Shown piece after piece: positions 45,806-54,862 of a stretch of DNA of 64,000 bases (within the stretch, counting starts at the first letter, position 1; every line of letters begins with the position of its first letter). Source of the DNA: an uncultured Peptococcaceae bacterium. GTDB lineage: Bacteria; Bacillota; Peptococcia; Peptococcales; Peptococcaceae. Where the stretch lies: NCBI GenBank assembly GCA_900552455.1, contig URZX01000008.1, forward strand, positions 23,858 through 87,857. Direction: 5' to 3'. The notes below the pieces were generated by a model, which made no database searches, was not told where the DNA came from, and saw only the letters and a list, made by a program, of their open reading frames with translations. Made by a program: the position numbers and the translations under genes.

Positions 45806-48175
45806 TTAGAAATTGCTGTGCTCGGTGCGCGCGATGATCGCGTCCTGCATGGATTTCGACAGATTAACGAACTGCGTCGAATAGCCGGCCACACGCACGA
45901 GCAGATCTTTATAATTTTCCGGATGCGCCTGCGCGTCGCGCAGAACCTCCGAGGAAATGCAGTTGAACTGGACATGGAAAGCGCCCAGGCTGAACAGCGT
46001 CTGCACCATCGCGCCCAGGTTGGCCTGGCCGCGCTTGGTGGCGACGAGATTGTGATCGAGACGCAGGTTCAGAAGCGTGCCACCGCTGTGAATCTCCTGA
46101 TTGAGCTTGGCGGCGGAGCGCATCGCTGCCAGCGGCGTCGAGGTGTCGGTGCCGACAAATGGCGACACGCCCTCGCTCGATGGCTCGCCGTTTTTGCGTC
46201 CGCAAGGCGTGGCGCCTAGCACGCGCCCCATCGGGATGTAGTTGGAAATACCCATGAACGCCGTGTTGAACGGACTACCAAAAATATCGCGGTACTGGTG
46301 GATCTCATGATAGAAATGGTTGGCGATCTCGATGGCGATGTCGTCGACATAGCGGTCGTCGTTGCCGTATTTCGGACAAGCCTTGGCCTGTTCGCGCAGA
46401 TCATCAAAACCTTCCCAGTTGGCCTGAAGCGCCTTCGCCAGCGTCTGCATGTCGCAGACCTGATCCTCGAAAACGAGCTTTTTCACAGCCGCCAGAGAAT
46501 TGGCCACGACCGCCAGGCCGATGCCGGTGATGACCGGGCCGACGTTGTACTTCGCGCCGCCCTGGGAAAGATCCTTCCCGCTTTCCATGCAGTGCTCAAT
46601 GCAGGACGAAAGGAATGGGCGCGGCACCATTTCCTTGTGCAGACGCTGCGCTTCAATGGTGAGGATGATCGAATGGCGGCAGAGGTTGTCGAACTGCTTG
46701 TAGAATGCGTTCTTCACGTCGTCAAAGCTCGTCATCTCGCTGGCTGGCTTTTCGTCCAGCCCCATTTTTTCGCCAGTCATCAACGAATACCCCTGGTTCA
46801 GCGCATATTCCATCGCCGAGCCGAAGTTCATATTCACAGCCGCTGTCCATTCGCCAGTCTTGCGGAAATGCGGCACAACGCAGCCGCAATTGTTCCAGTC
46901 GCGGGCGTCGTCTGGTTCATAGCCAGCGTTCAGGAGCATCTGATAGCCCACGGCATCGCTGTGGATCGCTGGGAAACCTGTTCCCTGCGCCACAAGATGG
47001 CAGACAGCGTCGAGGAATTCTTTTGGACAATCCGCCTGCACGCGCACAGAAAGCCCTGGCTGGTGCGTCTTGACTTCCTCCGTCGCTTTCAGCGCCATGT
47101 AGGTGATCGGATTTGTGCCGTCGGAGCCATCGCGTTTTTTGCCGCCGACGGTGAGATTCTGGAACTGGTTGTAGCCAGCAAAATAATCCGCCGTGTTCGA
47201 CGAGATCGTCCAGACCCACTCAGAATATTTCAGCCACAACGCTTCGATGAGCTCCTGCGCAGCGTCCGGCGTGATCGCGCCTTTCGCGAGATCCGCTTCG
47301 TAGTACGGATCCATGTACTGGTCGAAACGCCCAGGATTCAGCGACAGCGGATTTTCCGACAGAATCCCGCCGATCTGCACAAACCAGATAAACTGCAGCG
47401 CTTCGTAGAAAGATTCCGGCGGATTTTCCGGCACGCGGCGACAGTTTTTCGCGATCACGCGCAGCTCTTCGGCGCGCACAGGATCGCTCTCCGTCTTCGC
47501 CATTTCCTCCGCCGCATCGGCGTAGCGATTCGCATAGCGGATGATGCCGCGGCTCGTCCACAGCGTCGATTCGTAGAAATCACGCTTGTCTTCGTCTTCC
47601 GGATTGGTCATATCCAGCTGAGCAATGTGTTCCTCCGCTTCGCGAATGAGACCGCCGAAGCCTTTCTTAAAGAGCACATCCTGATAATCCGGCGTGATCT
47701 CGCCGACAGCCTGGCGCCATTTCGAGTCGTTGTCGAGCACGCCTGTGTCCACGCCAATGTGCTTCGTGTCTTCCGGCACACGTGCCAGAAATGCTTCTTC
47801 CAGTGATTTGTTCTTCCAGTACGGGAACACCTGCTCGCGCATGAACGCACGCTGTTCATCGGTCATTTCGTACGGATCCTGCGGACGGTCAGAAAACGTG
47901 TCCATTTCCTTGTCCACCCAGAGCCAGGAAAACTCCGGCGTCAGAATGCCGCACTTGCGGTGCTCGCCAACCGCCCCAACGATCAGCTCGCCCTCAAAAA
48001 TATGTACCGTCAATTTGTCGCAGCAGTCGTAAAACGCCCGCGCGCGCTGGATGCACACCGGCAGCCCTTCCGTCTGCTTGTGGGATTCCGTCCACAGCCA
48101 GGCGCGTTCCGTGGAGATCGCAGGCTTGTTGTTCACGTAATTCTGGCGAATTTTTTCAATGCGTTCCGTCACCAT
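45806..48175 (-). CDS. glycyl radical enzyme of unknown substrate
   Basis: 789 residues from ATG 48175 (MVTERIEKIRQNYV) after TGAGGTG. It is a PFL-like ten-stranded barrel with the C-terminal radical motif RVAGYSTQF (Gly764). The thiyl Cys lies in NNCGCVVPHF: by alignment with the GCVE motif of glycerol, diol, hydroxyproline and choline enzymes, it is Cys432 and the Glu two residues on is Val434. A second Cys (Cys430) precedes it. Loss of the Glu argues against those dehydratase/lyase mechanisms. It also lacks the CC pair of pyruvate formate-lyase. Candidates are a decarboxylase, an addition enzyme or a new class. No microcompartment genes are nearby. Confidence 0.88.
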   Translation of the reverse strand: MVTERIEKIRQNYVNNKPAISTERAWLWTESHKQTEGLPVCIQRARAFYDCCDKLTVHIFEGELIVGAVGEHRKCGILTPEFSWLWVDKEMDTFSDRPQDPYEMTDEQRAFMREQVFPYWKNKSLEEAFLARVPEDTKHIGVDTGVLDNDSKWRQAVGEITPDYQDVLFKKGFGGLIREAEEHIAQLDMTNPEDEDKRDFYESTLWTSRGIIRYANRYADAAEEMAKTESDPVRAEELRVIAKNCRRVPENPPESFYEALQFIWFVQIGGILSENPLSLNPGRFDQYMDPYYEADLAKGAITPDAAQELIEALWLKYSEWVWTISSNTADYFAGYNQFQNLTVGGKKRDGSDGTNPITYMALKATEEVKTHQPGLSVRVQADCPKEFLDAVCHLVAQGTGFPAIHSDAVGYQMLLNAGYEPDDARDWNNCGCVVPHFRKTGEWTAAVNMNFGSAMEYALNQGYSLMTGEKMGLDEKPASEMTSFDDVKNAFYKQFDNLCRHSIILTIEAQRLHKEMVPRPFLSSCIEHCMESGKDLSQGGAKYNVGPVITGIGLAVVANSLAAVKKLVFEDQVCDMQTLAKALQANWEGFDDLREQAKACPKYGNDDRYVDDIAIEIANHFYHEIHQYRDIFGSPFNTAFMGISNYIPMGRVLGATPCGRKNGEPSSEGVSPFVGTDTSTPLAAMRSAAKLNQEIHSGGTLLNLRLDHNLVATKRGQANLGAMVQTLFSLGAFHVQFNCISSEVLRDAQAHPENYKDLLVRVAGYSTQFVNLSKSMQDAIIARTEHSNF

Positions 48176-48246
48176 AGTATACACCTCATTTATTTCTATT
48201 CTATAACAGGAATGATTTTCTTAAAAACTGTATCAGTCTATCTCAA

Positions 48247-48275
48247 AAGTTACCACACTCGTCAGAAATTGTCAA
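48247..48275 (-). promoter_or_regulatory. possible promoter of the glycyl radical operon
   Basis: Perfect TTGACA (48270-48275), 17 bp, then TAACTT (48247-48252), 72 bases upstream of the start codon. The weak -10 suggests activator dependence. Confidence 0.45.
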
Positions 48276-48311
48276 TCTTTTTAGCATCCTGCACACATCT
48301 GCCAGCACCCA

Positions 48312-48343
48312 TAAAAAACAGAGCCTGGAAATTCTCCAGGCTC
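48312..48343 (-). terminator. terminator of the flavin reductase gene
   Basis: GAGCCTGGA / TCCAGGCTC stem with TTTTTT on the minus strand, 21 bases after the stop. Confidence 0.9.
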
Positions 48344-48364
48344 CAGCAGAAATCAGCTCGCTGC

Positions 48365-48925
48365 TCACTGCAGCGCTTTGCCCACGCTGCGCGCGTCGGC
48401 GACGGCTTCCGTGACTTTGTAATATTTTTTCGTGTGCGGATCAAAGGACAGCGGCGCCAGCGCCGGAACATCGATCGTGCCCTCAGCAGTGAGAATGCGC
48501 TCGTCAACGCTGATGTCGCGGATCGTGCCGATGAGGATGTGGCTTTCCTCGTCGTAGCTTTCGAGCGTGCAGTCAAGAGTGTAGGCAAGCTCGTCGATGA
48601 GCGGCGCGCCAGTCAGCTCAGATTTCGTCGCATGAAAACCAGCGCGCGCAAATTTATCTGCAACATTGTTGCCGCTGGTGATGCCGACATAATCGCAGGC
48701 CACAACCTGATCCGCCTGCCCCATGCTGACACTGAAGGCACCAGCGCTGCGCAGCGCGGCAACCGTCGCGTGGGCAGGATTTACGCTCATCATGATCTTA
48801 TCGCTCGCGCAGAGACCGCCCCAGGCAGCATTCATGCACTGCGGCGTGCCATTTTCATCGTAAGCAGCGATGATGAGCACCGGTTCCGGATAAATACGTG
48901 GCTGAACGCCAAGACTTTTTCTCAT
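48365..48925 (-). CDS. flavin reductase-like FMN-binding protein
   Basis: 186 residues of the split-barrel FMN-binding fold: PEPVLIIAAYDENGTPQCMNAAW at the start, then NPAHATVAALRSAGAFSVSM, then CDYVGITSGNN. It is closest to the flavin reductase family proteins of anaerobes that reduce or bind FMN. The partner enzyme is not evident. Its 5' region is shared with the divergent, degenerate MarR gene. Confidence 0.85.
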   Translation of the reverse strand: MRKSLGVQPRIYPEPVLIIAAYDENGTPQCMNAAWGGLCASDKIMMSVNPAHATVAALRSAGAFSVSMGQADQVVACDYVGITSGNNVADKFARAGFHATKSELTGAPLIDELAYTLDCTLESYDEESHILIGTIRDISVDERILTAEGTIDVPALAPLSFDPHTKKYYKVTEAVADARSVGKALQ

Positions 48926-48992
48926 GAATAATCACTCCCGATCAATTTTCTTTCATTAGTATAGCATATTTTCCGTCAGTACTCAAAAGCAG

Positions 48993-49055
48993 TTGACAAT
49001 CGTACGCGCCGGCCCTATAATTATAGTGTTTTTTTCTGATAATTACCCGTGGTAA
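48993..49055 (+). promoter_or_regulatory. consensus promoter and MarR-type operator
   Basis: TTGACA (48993-48998), 17 bp, TATAAT (49016-49021): a full-consensus sigma-A promoter. Just downstream is the palindrome TTACC-CGT-GGTAA (49043-49055), a likely repressor site. With the MarR gene broken, the downstream efflux gene may be constitutive. Confidence 0.8.
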
Positions 49056-49076
49056 CATTTGAGGAGGGGACCTAAA

Positions 49077-49549
49077 ATAGATACCTGTCTTACCCGGGCG
49101 TTTTTGGACGCCTGTCAGCTTGCCAAGCGCATGCTGAGCATTCTGCCGCCGCTGCCGGATTGGATGGCGCCGCGTCAGGTGCATGTGATCGACGCCATCT
49201 ACCAGATCGGGCTCCGTCAGGACGGCGTGCGCCCGAGCGACGTGGCGCGTTTTCTCGAAGGCACGATGCCGAGCGTCACACGCATGCTGACCACGCTGGA
49301 AGAACACGGTGCCATCGAACGACGCGCCCGGCGGCAGACGACAAGCGCAGCCACACGCTGGTGCTGACACCTTACGGCCAGGAGCTCTACGATGTACACG
49401 TGGCGCAATTCCACGAGCATCTCACCGAGCTTTTCGCCGATATTCCCGAACGCGACATCTGTGTCACTGTCGCAGTCATCGAAGAGACCTGGGAGCGCCT
49501 CAAAGATGACAATTTCAAGCTCCCGCTATCTGATTCTAAGGAGGTCTAA
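49077..49549 (+). pseudogene. MarR-family regulator, start codon lost and frameshifted
   Basis: After GGAGGGG the expected start position reads ATA-GAT-ACC-TGT (ATA at 49077-49079), as if ATG-Asp-Thr-Cys had lost its start. The frame then gives a good MarR fold (PSDVARFLEGTMPSVTRMLTTLEE) up to ERRAR near 49335. There a -1 shift is needed to continue with PAADDKRSHTLVLTPYGQEL and a normal C-terminus ending KEV at 49549. Together the two parts are about 157 residues, full MarR length. It lies directly before an efflux pump. A sequencing error could explain the shift but not the ATA. Confidence 0.8.
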
Positions 49550-49558
49550 AATCACAAC

Positions 49559-50965
49559 ATGAGTGAAGCTTTTACTTTTGAACGCCGTCTCGACGCACGA
49601 CTCATCATTTCTGTCGTCGCTCTGGGGCTGATGGGATTTGTCGCCATCGCTTCAGAAACAGCCATGAACGTCATTTTCCCAACGCTGATGCAGGAATTTG
49701 GCATTCCAACATCCACCGTGCAGTGGGTCACAACCGTCAACCTGCTGATGCTCGCAATCATCATTCCAACATCATCCTGGCTGACCAAACGCTTTAAGAT
49801 GAAAACCCTTTTCATCGCCGCCTGGGCATTTTTCACCATCGGCACGCTGCTCGGGCTTTGGTCGCCAAGCTTCTCCGTGCTGATCATCGGCCGAATCCTG
49901 CAGGGCATCAGCGGCGGTATCACGATCCCGCTGATGAACATCATCATCCTTGAGCAGGTGCCGTTCAAAAACACCGCCACCATCATGGGTATCGCTACCC
50001 TCGTCATCGTCCTCGGGCCTGCGCTCGGGCCTGCGTTCGGCGGCATGATCGTTGGCATCGCCGGCTGGCGCATGATCTTCGGCTGCATGCTGCCGCTGCT
50101 CATCATCGCCGGGCTCTGCGGCTTCACCTGCATTCGCCAGTCGCGCCAGCTGGAAAAAGCGCCGTTCGATTTCCTGAGCTTCCTGCTCCTCGGCGTCAGC
50201 TTTTTCTGCATCATCTACCCAACCTCATCGATCAGCCACGTCGGTCTCGGCAGCCCGATCGTTTGGGGGATGCTCGTTTTTGCCGTCGTACTTCTGGTGC
50301 TTTTTGTGCGTCACGCACGCAAGATCGAAAAACCATTGCTCAATCTCGACATTCTCAAAACACCAACCTTCACCTTCTGCCTGATCGCGCTTCTGCTGGC
50401 GCAGTTTGCAACGCTGACGCGCGGCTTTATGATCCCGAACCTGTTCCAACTCCACGGCGGCGTCTCCGCTTTCGTCGCCGGCTGCATCGTTTTGCCAGCC
50501 TGCGTCATCGGCGCTGTGATGAACCCATTCTCCGGCCGCATCTATGACACCATCGGACCAAAGATCCCTGTCACCATCGGCTTCATCCTCATCCTCGCCG
50601 ATCTCGTGCTGGAAATGCTCTTCATGGTCCACGTCAGCGCCTATGTGATGATGGGCATCTGCGTCATCTACTGCGTCGGCCAGAGCCTCGCGCTCGGGAA
50701 CACGACCACCTTCGCCCTGCGCAATCTCCCAGGCAATCAATACGGTGACGGCACCGCCGTCATCAACACCCTGCAACAGCTTTCCGGCGCCATCGGCACC
50801 GCCGTTGCTTCCACACTGATCACCTTCGGCCAGGCCGCGCTGCCAGATGACATCGCCCAAGGCACCGCCAACGGCACCCAGTGGGCGCTGTATCTGAACT
50901 TCGCTCTCGGCGTCATCATGTTCTTCTGCGCCATGAAAGGCCTGAAGAGCGGCAAAAAGCAATAA
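49559..50965 (+). CDS. MFS drug efflux transporter, DHA2 (14-helix) family
   Basis: 468 residues, about 14 membrane helices. Motifs include WVTTVNLLMLAIIIPTSSWL (helix 2), GRILQGISGGI (motif B-like) and GPALGPAFGGMI (the export motif C). EmrB/QacA-like pumps expel hydrophobic cations or drugs. It starts 10 bases after the MarR frame, so it is part of a regulator-pump operon. Confidence 0.93.
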   Translation: MSEAFTFERRLDARLIISVVALGLMGFVAIASETAMNVIFPTLMQEFGIPTSTVQWVTTVNLLMLAIIIPTSSWLTKRFKMKTLFIAAWAFFTIGTLLGLWSPSFSVLIIGRILQGISGGITIPLMNIIILEQVPFKNTATIMGIATLVIVLGPALGPAFGGMIVGIAGWRMIFGCMLPLLIIAGLCGFTCIRQSRQLEKAPFDFLSFLLLGVSFFCIIYPTSSISHVGLGSPIVWGMLVFAVVLLVLFVRHARKIEKPLLNLDILKTPTFTFCLIALLLAQFATLTRGFMIPNLFQLHGGVSAFVAGCIVLPACVIGAVMNPFSGRIYDTIGPKIPVTIGFILILADLVLEMLFMVHVSAYVMMGICVIYCVGQSLALGNTTTFALRNLPGNQYGDGTAVINTLQQLSGAIGTAVASTLITFGQAALPDDIAQGTANGTQWALYLNFALGVIMFFCAMKGLKSGKKQ

Positions 50966-50975
50966 TATTTTTCTC

Positions 50976-51007
50976 GAGTCTTCTCTGCGGAGAAGGCTCA
51001 TTTTTTT
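50976..51007 (+). terminator. terminator of the efflux pump gene
   Basis: GAGTCTTCTC / GAGAAGGCTC with TGCG loop, then ATTTTTTT. Confidence 0.9.
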
Positions 51008-51123
51008 CGCCAGAAATCTTTCAGCCAGCACGCAGAAATTTTCTCCGCTCATTCATTTTTTGTACAAATTTTCTGCGCAAAAATCTGATCAGGCGTAGAC
51101 ACCGTGGCGGCGAAGTGTCATAA

Positions 51124-51165
51124 TATAATTGGAATTATTGTCATTAATGAACCTTATGTTCATAA
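51124..51165 (+). promoter_or_regulatory. -10 box and palindromes upstream of the hydrogenase operon
   Basis: TATAAT (51124-51129) with poor -35. Three short palindromes follow in the leader: AATTGGAATT (51127-51136), TCATTAATGA (51141-51150) and TTATGTTCATAA (51154-51165). They suggest binding by a redox or fermentation regulator, but none matches a Rex box that I know. Confidence 0.5.
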
Positions 51166-51193
51166 ACGAAAACATACAAAGAAGGTGGAAACT

Positions 51194-53032
51194 TTGAGTA
51201 GATTGGACATCAATACTCCCGACCAGGCCCAAATGGTCGTGGACCAGCTCTACCACGACATGGAGCGTCGCATCATCGCGTCCGGTCCTGGGCTGTGTCC
51301 GATCGACATGTCGCTGAACTTCCTCAATCTCTGCCACGCGCAGACCTGCGGGAAATGCGTGCCATGCCGCATCGGTCTCGGCCAGCTTTCGAACCTGATG
51401 CGCGGCATCCTGCGCGGCAAGGGCAAAATGGAAGACCTCGAAGTCATGGAGCGCACCGCGCAGATCATTGAGAGCACAGCCTCCTGTGCCATCGGCACCC
51501 ACGCAGCGCGTCTGGTGCTCTCCGGCCTGAAAGGCTTCCGCGACGACTACATCGAACACATCCAGAACCATCGCTGCCTCGGCAACATGGAACAGCCAGT
51601 GCCATGCGTGGCGCTCTGCCCAGCCAGCGTCGATATTCCTGGCTACATCGCGCTGATTCGCGAAGGCCGCTGCGCCGACGCGGTGCGCCTGATCCGCAAG
51701 GACAATCCATTCCCTGTGGCCTGCGCCTATGTCTGTGAGCATCCATGCGAAGCGCGCTGCCGCCGCACCATGCTCGACGAACCGATCAACATCCGCGGCC
51801 TCAAGCGCTACGCCGTCGATACCGCCGGCGATGTGCCACAGCCTAAATGCGCGCCAGCCACCGGCAAAAAAGTCGCCGTCGTCGGCGGCGGTCCTGGCGG
51901 ACTTTCCTGCGCCTATTATCTGGCGCTGATGGGCCACAAGGTCACGATCTTTGAACAGTTCAAACAGCTCGGCGGCATGCTGCGTTACGGCATTCCAAGC
52001 TATCGCTTCCCACGCGAGCTCTTGGACCGCGAGATCAACTCGATCCTCTCTCTAGGCATCGAAGTACGCACAGAAACCGAAGTCGGCAAAGATATTTCTT
52101 TCGCCAATCTCGACGCCAACTACGACTGCATCTACATCGCCATCGGCGCCCACACCGATAAGAAGACCGGCATCGAAGGCGAAGAGAGCGAAGGCGTTTA
52201 CAGCGCCGTTGAAATCCTGCGCCAGATCGGCGACGACATCTATCCGGATTTCCACGGCAAAAAGATCGTCGTCATCGGCGGCGGCAACGTCGCCATGGAC
52301 GTTACGCGCTCGGCCATCCGCTTCGGCGCTGAAAAAGTCACCTGCGTCTATCGCCGTCGCCAGGAAGATATGACCGCGCTGCCAGAAGAGATCGAAGGCG
52401 CCATTGCCGAAGGTGTAGAAATGCTCACAATGTACGCACCAGTGCGCATCGAATCTGACGAAGACGGCCACGCCACCGCGCTCATCGCACAGAAACAGCT
52501 GACCGGGCTCATCAAGCGCGGCAAGCCATCTCTGTCTGCCGACGAAGTCGAAGAAACGCGCATCCCTGCTGACATCATCGTCGAAGCCATCGGCCAGGGC
52601 ATCGACTCGCTCGCTTTCGAAGCAGCCGGCGTCCCAGTTTTCCACGGCGCCATCAGCGCCCTCTCCGACAGCCGACTCTCCGACGAACACATGGACGGCG
52701 TCTTCGCCGGCGGCGACTGCGTCACCGGTCCGGCCAGCGCCATCCGCGCCATCGCCGCTGGTAAGGTTGCCGCAGCCAACATCGACGAATACCTCGGCTT
52801 TAAGCATGAGATCACCGTCGACGTCGACATCCCAGATCCAAGCCTCGACGACAAACCGCAGCGCGCCCGCGTCAACACCACCGAACGCGAAGCCAGCGAG
52901 CGCAAAAACGACCTCATCTGCATCGAATGCGGCCTCACCGAAAAAGGCGCCATGGCCGAAAGCAGCCGCTGCCTGCGCTGCGACCACTTCGGCTACGGCA
53001 TTTTCAAAGGGGGTAGACATACAAAATGGTAA
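51194..53032 (+). CDS. fusion of NuoF Fe-S tail and GltD-like NAD(P)H:FAD oxidoreductase
   Basis: 612 residues from TTG 51194 (Ser-Arg-Leu-Asp follow), after AGAAGGTGG. Residues 40-115 are the NuoF/HydB C-terminal [4Fe-4S] domain: Cys52, Cys55, Cys58 in TCGKCVPCRIG and Cys98 in STASCAIGTHA, but without the FMN/NADH domain. Residues 128-190 carry GltD-type Fe-S cysteines (CVALCPASVDIPGYI, CEHPCEARC). FAD site VVGGGPGGLS (near 230) and NAD(P) site GGGNVAMD (near 362) follow. The end has CIECG...CLRC. The gene overlaps hydA by seven bases, so it should pass electrons between NAD(P)H and the hydrogenase. Confidence 0.88.
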   Translation: MSRLDINTPDQAQMVVDQLYHDMERRIIASGPGLCPIDMSLNFLNLCHAQTCGKCVPCRIGLGQLSNLMRGILRGKGKMEDLEVMERTAQIIESTASCAIGTHAARLVLSGLKGFRDDYIEHIQNHRCLGNMEQPVPCVALCPASVDIPGYIALIREGRCADAVRLIRKDNPFPVACAYVCEHPCEARCRRTMLDEPINIRGLKRYAVDTAGDVPQPKCAPATGKKVAVVGGGPGGLSCAYYLALMGHKVTIFEQFKQLGGMLRYGIPSYRFPRELLDREINSILSLGIEVRTETEVGKDISFANLDANYDCIYIAIGAHTDKKTGIEGEESEGVYSAVEILRQIGDDIYPDFHGKKIVVIGGGNVAMDVTRSAIRFGAEKVTCVYRRRQEDMTALPEEIEGAIAEGVEMLTMYAPVRIESDEDGHATALIAQKQLTGLIKRGKPSLSADEVEETRIPADIIVEAIGQGIDSLAFEAAGVPVFHGAISALSDSRLSDEHMDGVFAGGDCVTGPASAIRAIAAGKVAAANIDEYLGFKHEITVDVDIPDPSLDDKPQRARVNTTEREASERKNDLICIECGLTEKGAMAESSRCLRCDHFGYGIFKGGRHTKW

Positions 53033-54777
53033 ACATCACAATAGACGGCGTAAAACTCAGCGTTCCATCCAGCCTGACCATCCTCAAAGCTGCAGAGATC
53101 GCCGGCCATCCAGTGCCAAGCCTCTGCTACTGGGAAGGCATCAACGAGATCGGCGCCTGCCGCATGTGCATCGTTGAAGTGGAAGGCTACGATCATCTGC
53201 TGCCAGCCTGCATCGACACCGTCGCCGAAGGCATGGTCATCCACACCAACAGCCCTCGCGTTCGCCAGGCACGCCGCACCAATTTGCAGCTCATCCTCTC
53301 ACAGCACAACTGCGACTGCCCAACCTGTATGCGCAACGGCAACTGTCAGCTGCAGCGCATCGCTTTTGAGCAGGGCGTGCTCTCCAATCCGTTTCCAAAA
53401 TACATCGAACCGTTTGACTGGGATCTCACCTCCCCGCTCATCCGTGACGCCTCCAAGTGCATCAAATGCATGCGTTGCATCCAGGTCTGCGACAAGATCC
53501 AGAGCCTCAACATCTGGGACGTCGCCGGCACCGGCTCCCGCGTCACCGTCGACGTCAGCTACAACCGCACCATCCGCGAAGCCGACTGCGCCTTCTGCGG
53601 CCAGTGCGTGACCCATTGTCCAACCGCCGCGCTCCATGAACGCGACGACACCGAAAAAGTTCTCGACGCCCTCGCCGATCCAGACACCATCACCGTCGTG
53701 CAGGTTGCTCCTGCTGTGCGCGTCGCCTGGGCCGAAGAGCTCGGCATCGACAGCGACATTTTCTCCACACCAAAAATGGTCGGCGTGCTCAAGCAGATCG
53801 GCTTCGACTACGTTTTCGACACCAACTTTGCCGCCGATCTCACCATCATGGAAGAAGCCAGCGAATTTATCGAGCGCTTCACCCATCGCGACCAGTACAA
53901 GTGGCCAATGTTCACCTCCTGCTGTCCAGGCTGGGTCCGTTTCCTGAAATCCAACTTCCCGGAAATGACCGACAACCTCTCCACCGCCAAGAGCCCACAG
54001 CAGATGTTCGGCGCCATCTGCAAAAGCTACTTTGCACAGTCCATCGGCGCCGATCCGCACAAGATCTGCATGGTCTCCATCATGCCATGTCTCGCCAAAA
54101 AAGAAGAATGTGCCCTCGAACCAATGCGTGACGCCTGCGGCGATCCCGATGTCGACATCGTGCTCACCACCCGCGAATTCACCCGCATGGTCCGCGCCGA
54201 CCACATTCTCATTGACGAAATTCCAAACACCGACTTCGACCATCCGCTCGGCACCTCCACCGGCGCTGCCGCCATTTTCGGCACCACCGGCGGCGTTATG
54301 GATGCCGCACTGCGCACCGCCTACCACATGATCACCGGCTTCAATCCAGACGCCGACGATTTTGAAGAAGTGCGCGACGTACAGTTTGGCGAAGGCCGCG
54401 AAGCCACCTTCGAGATCCCTGGCGCCGGCAGCGTCAAGGTTGCCGTCATCAGCGGGCTTGGCAACGCGCGCAAGCTGCTCAACGCCATCAAGAGCGGCAA
54501 AGCCCGCTACGATTTCGTCGAAGTCATGGCCTGCCCAGGCGGCTGCGTTGGCGGCGGCGGTCAGCCAATCCTCGACGGCATCGATCTCAACGTCTACCGC
54601 GGCGCCGCCCTCTGGAAGATCGACCGCGACATGGACATCCGCTTCAGTCACGAAAATCCGGACATTCTCGATCTCTACCGACTCTATCTCGGCAAACCAA
54701 TGAGCGAGAAAGCCCACCATCTCCTGCACACCGACCACCACGCCTGGCAGATGCCACGCCACATGGCCGACGACTAA
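53026..54777 (+). CDS. [FeFe]-hydrogenase, group A, with four accessory clusters
   Basis: 583 residues. [2Fe-2S] domain: Cys34, Cys45, Cys48, Cys62. His-Cys [4Fe-4S]: His94, Cys98, Cys101, Cys107. Two ferredoxin clusters: Cys145-155 and Cys188-198. The H-cluster motifs are FTSCCPGW (Cys299, Cys300), MPCLAKKEE (Cys355, Lys358) and EVMACPGGCVGGGGQP (Cys503, Cys507), at the same numbers as in clostridial CpI. The small-subunit tail follows. It is therefore complete for H2 production or uptake in the cytoplasm. The maturases HydE/F/G are not in the window. It is co-translated with the GltD-like gene. Confidence 0.97.
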   Translation: MVNITIDGVKLSVPSSLTILKAAEIAGHPVPSLCYWEGINEIGACRMCIVEVEGYDHLLPACIDTVAEGMVIHTNSPRVRQARRTNLQLILSQHNCDCPTCMRNGNCQLQRIAFEQGVLSNPFPKYIEPFDWDLTSPLIRDASKCIKCMRCIQVCDKIQSLNIWDVAGTGSRVTVDVSYNRTIREADCAFCGQCVTHCPTAALHERDDTEKVLDALADPDTITVVQVAPAVRVAWAEELGIDSDIFSTPKMVGVLKQIGFDYVFDTNFAADLTIMEEASEFIERFTHRDQYKWPMFTSCCPGWVRFLKSNFPEMTDNLSTAKSPQQMFGAICKSYFAQSIGADPHKICMVSIMPCLAKKEECALEPMRDACGDPDVDIVLTTREFTRMVRADHILIDEIPNTDFDHPLGTSTGAAAIFGTTGGVMDAALRTAYHMITGFNPDADDFEEVRDVQFGEGREATFEIPGAGSVKVAVISGLGNARKLLNAIKSGKARYDFVEVMACPGGCVGGGGQPILDGIDLNVYRGAALWKIDRDMDIRFSHENPDILDLYRLYLGKPMSEKAHHLLHTDHHAWQMPRHMADD

Positions 54778-54780
54778 ACG

Positions 54781-54814
54781 AAAAATGCGAACCTTTGCCA
54801 GGTTCGCATTTTTT
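54781..54814. terminator. bidirectional terminator of hydA and the ABC importer operon
   Basis: AAAAATGCGAACCT / AGGTTCGCATTTTTT between convergent operons. Confidence 0.93.
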
Positions 54815-54862
54815 ATTGCTCAAAAACAATCTCTATCTTCTCCGTTTTGCTGCCAGCACGTT

